Assembly: GCF_012910715.1 (NCBI RefSeq)
Contig: NZ_JABBHF010000018.1
Coordinates: 22,430-86,429 of the forward strand
Origin: Flavivirga algicola
GTDB taxonomy: Bacteria > Bacteroidota > Bacteroidia > Flavobacteriales > Flavobacteriaceae
Direction of reading: 5' to 3'
DNA: 64,000 bases
The translations under genes and the position numbers were made by a program. Of this stretch, positions 46,489 through 53,514 are shown one piece after another. How positions within the stretch are numbered: the stretch's first letter is position 1; every line of letters begins with the position of its first letter. The notes under the pieces were generated by a model. That model had not been told where the DNA came from and made no database searches. It was given only the letters and a program-made list of their open reading frames with translations.

Positions 46489-47982
46489 TTACTTTAAATT
46501 GAAAGCTTGATTTTTAACCAACAGAATCATCGTATCGATATCATCTTTTAAAAGTCTATCATCCTCTAATTTTGGTACTTTTTTCCTAATGATTCTAAAG
46601 TTTTCTTCTATAATATCTGAAAAAGTGTTGGGTCTTCTAAATTCTAAAGCTTGGGCTGCATACATTAATTCTATCGCTAATATTTTATCAATGTTTCCTA
46701 ATATTTGATTGAATTTACGGCCAGAAATGCTTCCCATAGACACATGGTCTTCTTGCCCTAAAGATGTTGGAATGCTATCTGCCGATGGTGGAAAGCATAA
46801 TGATTTATTTTCTGTAACCAAAGCTGCCGTGGTATATTGCGGAATCATAAAACCTGAATTTAATCCACCTCCACTCGTTAATAATCGGGGTAAGCCAAAT
46901 TTCCCTTCTAATAATAGATAGCATCTCCTATCTGAAATATTCCCTAACTCTGATGCGGCTATGGAAGCATAATCTAATGCCATAGCCAATGGTTGCCCGT
47001 GAAAATTCCCTCCAGAAATGGCTTCTGTATCACTTAAAACAATAGGGTTATCGGTTACAGAATTCATTTCTATTTCTGCTAACTCTTTTAAATGATAATA
47101 AGCATGTCTAGAGGCACCATGTACCTGAGGGATACAACGCATTGAATAAGGGTCCTGGACACGTTCGCAATTTTCATGAGAATCTACATTTTGTGACTTG
47201 TAAAGCAACATAAACATTCTTTCAGCGACTTCAATAGTGCCTTTAAAAGGACGTATTTTATGTAATTCATCTCTAAACGGAGAAGAACTCCCTTGATATC
47301 CTTCAATACTCATAGCCCCAGCAACATCTGCTAAATCCAATAAATATCCCATCTTATGCAAACCAATAATGGTATGTGCCAAAATAAACTGGGTACCATT
47401 TATCAACCCTAAACCTTCCTTAGCCTGTAATGACAAAGGTTTTAATTGATGTTTTTCCAATACAGTTTTTGCCCGTTCTATTTTGTTACCAATCCAAAAT
47501 TCGCCTACGCCTATTAATGGCAAAAATAAATGAGATAGTGGAGCCAAGTCCCCAGACGCTCCAACGGAACCTTGCTCTGGAACTACTGGCAACAAGTTAT
47601 GATCAACAAAATATAAAATTCTTTCTATTAACTCTAATCGAACACCAGAATACCCTTGACATAATGCATGTACCTTACAAATCATCATAATTTTAGATAA
47701 CATTTTGTCTATAGGTTCTCCAACACCAACAGCATGCGTAATAAGCAAGTTTTCTTGTAGTTTATTTGTCTCCTCAAGTGTAATTTGCACATCACATAAG
47801 GGCCCAAATCCAGTATTAATCCCATAAACTGCTTTATTTCCAGATGCTATAGCTTCTACCCTTTTCCTACAGGCAATCACCTTTTCTTTTGCTTCTGAAG
47901 TTATAACCGCATTCAATTTCCCTTTAGAAATGGCCAGTACTTTATTTACTGTTAGGTTATCTATACCGTATTTAAATGTCAT
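46489..47982 (-). CDS. hutH: Histidine ammonia-lyase
   Basis: HutH deaminates histidine to urocanate using a methylidene-imidazolone (MIO) group that forms from Ala-Ser-Gly. I chose the ATG at 47982 (MTFKYGIDNLTVNKV). With this start the MIO triad is A142-S143-G144 in GSVGASGDLAPLSH, matching Ser143 of Pseudomonas HutH. A longer frame opens at 48063 and would overlap the LysR start; its extra residues are not family-like and would cover the promoter region. YGINTGFGP and ALAMDYASIAA-type motifs are present. It is first gene of the hut operon, divergent from the LysR gene. Confidence 0.95.
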   Translation of the reverse strand: MTFKYGIDNLTVNKVLAISKGKLNAVITSEAKEKVIACRKRVEAIASGNKAVYGINTGFGPLCDVQITLEETNKLQENLLITHAVGVGEPIDKMLSKIMMICKVHALCQGYSGVRLELIERILYFVDHNLLPVVPEQGSVGASGDLAPLSHLFLPLIGVGEFWIGNKIERAKTVLEKHQLKPLSLQAKEGLGLINGTQFILAHTIIGLHKMGYLLDLADVAGAMSIEGYQGSSSPFRDELHKIRPFKGTIEVAERMFMLLYKSQNVDSHENCERVQDPYSMRCIPQVHGASRHAYYHLKELAEIEMNSVTDNPIVLSDTEAISGGNFHGQPLAMALDYASIAASELGNISDRRCYLLLEGKFGLPRLLTSGGGLNSGFMIPQYTTAALVTENKSLCFPPSADSIPTSLGQEDHVSMGSISGRKFNQILGNIDKILAIELMYAAQALEFRRPNTFSDIIEENFRIIRKKVPKLEDDRLLKDDIDTMILLVKNQAFNLK

Positions 47983-47992
47983 ATTACAAAAA

Positions 47993-48034
47993 TTGGTCAA
48001 TAACAAAGTTATTTTTATTTTTGATAACCAACAA
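47993..48034. promoter_or_regulatory. Interlocked divergent promoters and palindrome between hutH and the LysR gene
   Basis: Two promoters overlap. Minus strand (hutH): TAACTTTG at 48011-48004, with TTG at 48031-48029 (17-nt spacer) or 48034-48032 (20). Plus strand (LysR gene): TTG at 47993-47995, 20-nt spacer, TATTTTTG at 48016-48023. A perfect palindrome AATAAC-AAA-GTTATT (47999-48013) covers the hut -7 box and the plus-strand spacer. Flanking TTGGT (47993-47997) and ACCAA (48027-48031) form a second, wider inverted repeat. This is a plausible LysR binding site regulating both directions. Confidence 0.7.
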
Positions 48035-48061
48035 TACCATTTAATAACATAAACAATAACC

Positions 48062-48940
48062 ATGAGTTATCAAATAGAATTAAGACATATCAGATATTTT
48101 TTAGCTGTTGCTAAAGATTTACACTTTAGAAAAGCAGCGGAAAAGCTGTTTATTTCGCAACCAGGGTTAAGCAGGCGAATTAAACAGATGGAAGATGATT
48201 TAGGTGTTGTTTTATTTGAAAGGCATAATAGAAAAGTTATACTAACCAAGGCAGGTGAATACCTCAAAGAAGAATTAACCCTAAACTTAAAAAACCTAGA
48301 ACATACCTTTTATCATGCTAAATTGTTAAATGATGGTAAAAAAGGTGATTTAAAATTTGGCTATGTAGGGTCTGCTATGCAAGATATGATTCCAAATTTA
48401 TTGATAGCATTTAAAAAAGAACACCCAAATATCCTTTTTAATTTGAAAGAAATGGATAATCATAAGCAAATTGAAGGTTTATTGTCATATGATATTGATT
48501 TAGGTTTTGTGCGTTTAGACAGAGTGCCAAAAGAATTGGAGATAAAACCCATTTTAAAAGAAAATTTTTGTTTGGTCTTACCATATGACCACATTTTAAA
48601 TAAAGAAGACTTCCAAACTTTGTATCAATTAAAAAAGGAATCGTTTATCTTATTCGATCCAAAATATAGCGCTACCTATTTTGAAAAAGTCATGCAAATT
48701 TTCGATGATAGCGGTTTTACCCCAATCGTTTCACATAATACTATTCATGCGAGCTCTATATATAAGCTTGTAGAAAACAATTTTGGAGTCTCTATTGTTC
48801 CTAAATCTTTAATGGATATTAATAATAAAAAAGTCAAGTTCATTGAATTAGCTAACATAAAACAAAAAACAACACTTTCAATGGTATGGAATAAACATAA
48901 TAGAAATCCTATTTTAAATAGGGTTTTTGATTTTATTTAG
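48062..48940 (+). CDS. LysR-family transcriptional regulator, divergent from hut operon
   Basis: LysR regulators bind DNA as tetramers and respond to a small effector. The 292-residue product has an N-terminal winged HTH (4-63: LRHIRYFLAVAKDLHFRKAA, SQPGLSRRIKQMEDDLGVVLF) and a two-lobe effector-binding domain (about 90-290: KFGYVGSAMQDMIPNLL, HNTIHASSIYKLVENNFGVS). It is divergent from hutH with interlocked promoters, so it very likely controls the histidine-utilisation operon, with histidine or urocanate as effector; that is inference. Hut control by LysR differs from the HutC (GntR) or HutP systems best known in other bacteria. Confidence 0.9.
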   Translation: MSYQIELRHIRYFLAVAKDLHFRKAAEKLFISQPGLSRRIKQMEDDLGVVLFERHNRKVILTKAGEYLKEELTLNLKNLEHTFYHAKLLNDGKKGDLKFGYVGSAMQDMIPNLLIAFKKEHPNILFNLKEMDNHKQIEGLLSYDIDLGFVRLDRVPKELEIKPILKENFCLVLPYDHILNKEDFQTLYQLKKESFILFDPKYSATYFEKVMQIFDDSGFTPIVSHNTIHASSIYKLVENNFGVSIVPKSLMDINNKKVKFIELANIKQKTTLSMVWNKHNRNPILNRVFDFI

Positions 48941-48965
48941 AGAGGTTATCGAATAAGATTTAAGT

Positions 48966-49385
48966 TTTGTCATTCCTGCACAGATAGGAATCCACTTTAA
49001 TTGTAAAAATATTGAACCAATTCTGTGTTTTACTCAATTAAATAAACCCAATCTTTAGACAAGTCTTTCCATTTGGGCTTTTATTTTTCCGTTAAATCAA
49101 TTTTCCTTGAGGTTTCCATTTCTTTATATTCTTCTCTTTCAAAGGCATCATTAACATATTGATCCGTTTTAAAGTAAAATAATTTATCTTAGCCATGTTT
49201 CTTTGTAAAGCCTTCAATTAATTGGTTTTTGTACTCAAACATGCGTCGCTATAAATTGTTTATTACACCAATAAGGTCCCACAAGTTTTATTAGCTAGGA
49301 TATAAAGATAATATTGGTGAACGGTCTATACATGAAACTTAATGCTTAGTTAGTGGATTCCTGCCTTCGCAGGAATGACAAAGGA
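48966..49385. repeat. Gene-poor stretch bounded by inverted REP-like repeats
   Basis: The segment near 48966-48999 (TTGTCATTCCTGC ... AGGAATCCACT) recurs in inverse orientation near 49355-49385 (AGTGGATTCCTGC ... GCAGGAATGACAAA). The right copy folds into a perfect 8-bp hairpin (ATTCCTGC, CTTC loop, GCAGGAAT); the left copy has lost its central symmetry. These resemble short palindromic intergenic repeats common in Bacteroidota. About 350 bp lie between them, including a broken gene on the minus strand. Whether the pair moved as a unit (a MITE-like element) or arose as two independent repeats is open. Confidence 0.55.
49081..49242 (-). pseudogene. Broken gene remnant with an in-frame stop
   Basis: On the minus strand a frame from the ATG at 49242 reads MFEYKNQLIEGFTKKHG, then a TAA stop, then continues DKLFYFKTDQYVNDAFEREE and YKEMETSRKIDLTEK to a second TAA at 49083-49081. 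Both parts look like genuine protein with balanced charge and aromatic residues. A stop in the middle and no sensible N-terminus upstream indicate decay. The family is not recognised. Confidence 0.5.
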
Positions 49386-49510
49386 ATAATTATCAAATAA
49401 TAGCTAAATATTTATAATTTTTCTGCTTTTCGAGCAGAGCACTACAAAAACCCACCTTAGCATGGATGAAAGATTATGAATATAACGTATTAAATTACGT
49501 CAATATACAA

Positions 49511-50998
49511 CTACAAATTAAACCATCCCTTTGTTATTTCTTTTTCAATATTTGGATTTTCTTTATGAATGAATTCATTTTTTAAAGCGTTATATTCATA
49601 ATCTTTCCCCCAATCCTCGTAATTTGCCGCCACTTCTTTTATAGCATTACAGATAAAATAAATGTCTTCATTAGTCATTGTAGGATGAATAGACATTCTT
49701 ACCCATCCAGGACGCTCAATTAAACAGCCTTCCAATATTTTTTGCTCGATAGACTTCGAAGTCGATTGATCAACATTTAATAAATAATGCCCGTACGTTC
49801 CTGCGCATGAACAGCCTCCTCTGGTTTGAACCCCAAAACGGTCATTTAGTAACTTAACAGCCAAATTATAATGGGCATCTTCAATAAAAAATGAAAACAC
49901 CCCCAATCTATCTCTATGATTTGGAGCTAATATTGTTAAATTTTCTATAGTACCTAGTTTTTCAAAAATAATCTCATTTAGCTCATGCTCTCTATCCAAA
50001 ATATTTTGTACCCCCATTTTCTCCTTAAGCTGAATGGAAAGTGCTATTTTTATGGCCTGTAAAAATCCTGGTGTACCACCATCTTCTCTGGTTTCAATAT
50101 CATCTATATAATCATGATCGCCCCAAGGGTTTGTATAGGATACAGTACCTCCCCCTGGATTGTCTGGCACCATGTTTTTATATAACTTTTTATTAAATAT
50201 CAATACTCCGGAAGATCCTGGACCCCCTAAGAATTTATGAGGCGAAAAAGTAATAGCATCTAAATATGCTTCTTCATCTTCTGGATGCATGTCAATATTT
50301 ACATAGGGTGCTGAGCATGCAAAATCCACAAAACACAAGCCATTATTCCGATGCATGATTTTTGCTACTTCATGATAATTGGTTCTAATACCTGTTACAT
50401 TGGAACATCCTGTAATAGCTGCTATTTTAATTGGACAATCTTTATATTTTTCAATAAGTTTTTCCAAATTTTCAGCACAGGGCAATCCTTCTTCATTTGA
50501 GGGAATAACCTCGACATCTGCAATCGTTTCCAACCAAGAAGTTTGGTTGGAATGGTGCTCCATATGAGATACAAAAATGATAGGTTTTAAAGCGTTGGGA
50601 ATCTGTGTATGATCTTTTAAATTCTCATTTAGTTTTAGGCCTAAAATACGTTGAAACTTGTTAATAGCCCCTGTCATTCCTGTTCCAACCGTTATGAGCA
50701 CATCTTCTTCTAAAGCATTTACATGCTTTTTAATAATGTTTCTTGCATTATGATATGCCAGAGTCATAGCAGAACCTGTTGTAGAGGTTTCGGTGTGTGT
50801 GTTGGCTACAAAAGGTCCTATTTCATTGAGAAGTTTTTCTTCTATAGGTCCATATAACCTCCCACTAGCTGTCCAATCGGCATAAATAATTTTCTGTTTG
50901 CCGTAAGGGGATTCAAAAGATTTGTTAAAACCAACTATATTATTTCGAAAGGGCTCGAAATATAATTCCAGTTTCGAAACGCTTAAGGTTTTACTCAT
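49511..50998 (-). CDS. Aminotransferase class V-fold PLP-dependent enzyme
   Basis: A 495-residue PLP enzyme of fold type I, class V (cysteine desulfurase/selenocysteine lyase-like). The cofactor lysine is K255 in TFSPHKFLGGPG. Other motifs are YADWTASGRLYGPIE near the start, FVSHMEHHSNQTSWLETI, and TRGGCSCAGTYGHYLL near residue 405, where the Cys-rich loop resembles desulfurase loops. The ATG at 50998 was preferred over 51010 because it overlaps the DsbD stop by 8 nt, favouring coupling. The substrate is not defined by sequence; it is not IscS/SufS itself. It is probably co-transcribed with the DsbD-like gene. Confidence 0.85.
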   Translation of the reverse strand: MSKTLSVSKLELYFEPFRNNIVGFNKSFESPYGKQKIIYADWTASGRLYGPIEEKLLNEIGPFVANTHTETSTTGSAMTLAYHNARNIIKKHVNALEEDVLITVGTGMTGAINKFQRILGLKLNENLKDHTQIPNALKPIIFVSHMEHHSNQTSWLETIADVEVIPSNEEGLPCAENLEKLIEKYKDCPIKIAAITGCSNVTGIRTNYHEVAKIMHRNNGLCFVDFACSAPYVNIDMHPEDEEAYLDAITFSPHKFLGGPGSSGVLIFNKKLYKNMVPDNPGGGTVSYTNPWGDHDYIDDIETREDGGTPGFLQAIKIALSIQLKEKMGVQNILDREHELNEIIFEKLGTIENLTILAPNHRDRLGVFSFFIEDAHYNLAVKLLNDRFGVQTRGGCSCAGTYGHYLLNVDQSTSKSIEQKILEGCLIERPGWVRMSIHPTMTNEDIYFICNAIKEVAANYEDWGKDYEYNALKNEFIHKENPNIEKEITKGWFNL

Positions 50999-53264
50999 TC
51001 TTGCTTTCATTAAAAACTTTTAATCCACATTCTAAAAACTGTGCATATTCATCTTCATCTGGTGTATAATCGGCTGGTTGATTTAAAATTTTAGTTCCGT
51101 CGGAGTTTAACAATACATAATAAGGCTGCGAATTGTTTTGAAAGAATTGTGTTTGAAAATTAGCCCATTTATGACCATAATTTTTTAATTTTCTTGTACC
51201 TCCATTTATTCTGTTAACATTTACCTGTTCTGCCTCTGGCAATGCTTTTTTATCATCTACATAAAGGGATATTAGTACATAATCATTTCTTAAATAATCA
51301 TCGATCTTTTTGAGGGACCAGACATGCTCTTCCATTTTTCTACAATTCACGCAAGCGTATCCAGTAAAATCTAACATAATAGGCTTATTTACTTTTTTGG
51401 CGTAAGCAATCCCTGTTTTTAAATCTTTAAAACAGTCTAAGTTATTGGGGCAGTCGTTAGGATATAAAAAGCTATACCCAACTGGTGGTGCCAACCCACT
51501 TAACAGTGTTAACGGTGTAAATGTATTGGTCTCTTTGTTTACCCTAAATCCAGAGGCCAAGTAAATTGTAAATGCTGCAACCAATACCCCCCCTGCTATT
51601 CTTGAAAAAGATAGCTTTTTAATTGGGGAGTCATGAGGAAATTTAATTTTACCAAACAGGTACAATGCTAAACCTCCAAAAATAATAATCCAAAGTATTA
51701 AAAAGGGTTCAATTTTTAAAAGATTCCAATGCGCAACTAAATCGGCATTCGATAAAAACTTAAACGCCAACGCCAATTCCAAAAAGCCTAAAATCACTTT
51801 GGTCGTATTTAGCCAACCTCCAGATTTTGGCAAGGCATTCATCATATTTGGAAACATTGCAAATAATGCAAAAGGCAAGCCCAAAGATACACCGAAGCCT
51901 GCCATACCTGCTGTAAGCTGCCATGCACCTCCATCTGAAGTTAATGATCCTGCTAATAATGAGCCTAATATTGGTCCTGTACAAGAGAAAGATACTATAG
52001 CTAGTGTTAGTGCCATAAAGAAAATGCCAACAAGCCCTCCAGAATTCTCTCCTTGGGTTGTCCTGTTTGTCCAACTAGATGGTAATGTTAATTCGTAATA
52101 TCCGAAAAATGAAAAAGCAAAAAATAAAAATATAGCAAAGAATATTACATTAAGCCATACATTCGTTGATATTTCATTTAATATATCTGGATTTACGGAA
52201 TCCAAAAGATGAAAAGGGATACTTAAAATGATATACACAGCAAAAATGAAAAAACCGTAAAGCAATGCTTTAGAAATTCCTGAGCCTTTACTTTGTCCAC
52301 TTTTTTTAGTAAAGAAACTTACTGTTAGCGGTATCATAGGGAATACACATGGTGTTAAAAGAGCTAATAATCCTCCTAGAAAACCCAAGCCGAAAATACC
52401 CCATAACGATTTCCCTCCTTTTTGTACTTCTGAGGCACTACTTGAAACTTCACTTTCACATTTAACATTAGAGATCCTTAAATCTTCTGAGGTCAGACCA
52501 TACAATAAGCTATTTACAACAGCATTATTTACTGTTGAAGCTGGTTTATTTGATAATGATATATGAACTGCTTTCTTAGTGTCAGATTCATTCGAATCAT
52601 TCTCTCCTGATAAGTTAAAGCTTGCGCTTATATCTTCTGTTTTTGAGTGATGTAGTTTATAATCAATACTAGTATCGTTAGCTGACATATCGGGAGCTAC
52701 TTTTATTACTTCGTCCCCACCTTCTGTTGCTTCCGTTAAATTATTGTCGTCTGTAGTATCAACCTTAGTTGGAGATTCTTTATTATGATCAACCTTGTTC
52801 GAATTACTTTCTCCTGATTCATTTATATTAAATAGTAAATCAACTTCTTTTGGAGCCAGGCATCTGGTATCGTCGCACACCATAAACTCTACAGTTCCCG
52901 AAATAGTTTTTGTGTTTTTGGTCACTTCTATTATTTGCTCAAAAACAGCACTTTCTCCAAAAAACTTAATTTTCATCTCAAAAATAGGGTCATCAACAAT
53001 ATGACCTGCTCCCTCTTTTGTGCTCCCTTTTATTTTGATGGTTTTATTAGCATCATCATAAGTAAATGTTGTAGGTATTGGACCTCCTTCTGGCACTTCT
53101 TGCGAATAGAGATGCCAGCCAGACTCAATACTTGCTTTAGAGATTAATTTATATTCTGTATCAGATATTTTCTCTACAGAGGTAGTCCATTTCACTGGAT
53201 CTAAAATTTGAGAATTCCCTATAGTTAAAGAAAATAAGGCTAATAAGAGTACAAGCTTTTTCAT
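50991..53264 (-). CDS. DsbD-type thiol:disulfide interchange protein
   Basis: This protein passes electrons from cytoplasmic thioredoxin across the inner membrane to periplasmic partners. The 757-residue product has a signal peptide (about 1-18) and an N-terminal DsbD-alpha-like domain with a Cys pair in MVCDDTRC (about residue 128-135). An acidic, low-complexity linker (about 160-250, rich in Asp, Glu, Ser) follows. The membrane core of about eight segments has Cys306 in LLTPCVFP and the second Cys in FSCTGPILG. The C-terminal thioredoxin domain has C638-V-N-C641. Longer than E. coli DsbD (565), mostly by the linker. It overlaps the aminotransferase gene by 8 nt. Confidence 0.9.
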   Translation of the reverse strand: MKKLVLLLALFSLTIGNSQILDPVKWTTSVEKISDTEYKLISKASIESGWHLYSQEVPEGGPIPTTFTYDDANKTIKIKGSTKEGAGHIVDDPIFEMKIKFFGESAVFEQIIEVTKNTKTISGTVEFMVCDDTRCLAPKEVDLLFNINESGESNSNKVDHNKESPTKVDTTDDNNLTEATEGGDEVIKVAPDMSANDTSIDYKLHHSKTEDISASFNLSGENDSNESDTKKAVHISLSNKPASTVNNAVVNSLLYGLTSEDLRISNVKCESEVSSSASEVQKGGKSLWGIFGLGFLGGLLALLTPCVFPMIPLTVSFFTKKSGQSKGSGISKALLYGFFIFAVYIILSIPFHLLDSVNPDILNEISTNVWLNVIFFAIFLFFAFSFFGYYELTLPSSWTNRTTQGENSGGLVGIFFMALTLAIVSFSCTGPILGSLLAGSLTSDGGAWQLTAGMAGFGVSLGLPFALFAMFPNMMNALPKSGGWLNTTKVILGFLELALAFKFLSNADLVAHWNLLKIEPFLILWIIIFGGLALYLFGKIKFPHDSPIKKLSFSRIAGGVLVAAFTIYLASGFRVNKETNTFTPLTLLSGLAPPVGYSFLYPNDCPNNLDCFKDLKTGIAYAKKVNKPIMLDFTGYACVNCRKMEEHVWSLKKIDDYLRNDYVLISLYVDDKKALPEAEQVNVNRINGGTRKLKNYGHKWANFQTQFFQNNSQPYYVLLNSDGTKILNQPADYTPDEDEYAQFLECGLKVFNESKNE

Positions 53265-53280
53265 AATACTTTATATTTTT

Positions 53281-53395
53281 AAAAGAGGCCGTCTAAAACA
53301 AAAAATTGTCTCATCGAACGCAGTTGGGATGTCTTCATTTAAAAGTTCATAACTGTAATCGGCAAACATCTAAGTACTTATTAACAGCCTCTTTT
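53281..53395. repeat. Inverted-repeat element with inner REP-like hairpin
   Basis: AAAAGAGGCCGT (53281-53292) and ACAGCCTCTTTT (53384-53395) are inverted copies matching at 11 of 12 bases, enclosing about 90 bp. Inside is a small palindrome near 53311-53332 (CATCGAAC with GTTGGGATG). It lies between the M16 and DsbD genes. Short AAAGAGGCTGTCT-type pairs are familiar 3'-end repeats in Flavobacteriia, but here they are far apart, as if something had been inserted between them. Confidence 0.5.
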
Positions 53396-53514
53396 GTTCA
53401 TCTTTCTATGTATATTTTAGCAGACTAACTCAAAAATATAATTAACACAATAACAAAGGTATTAAGAAAGATGTTGCTATTTAATTTTATGTTTTATTTA
53501 CTGCAAATAATATT

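Noticed and set aside
47983..48063. N-terminal extension of hutH starting at 48063
   Set aside because: The extra 27 residues are not family-like, and the 47982 start places the MIO serine at 143 as in Pseudomonas HutH. The longer version would also overlap the LysR start.
51760..52098. Overlapping frames on both strands inside the DsbD membrane core
   Set aside because: The DsbD frame has continuous family motifs here; the others share no recognisable protein features.
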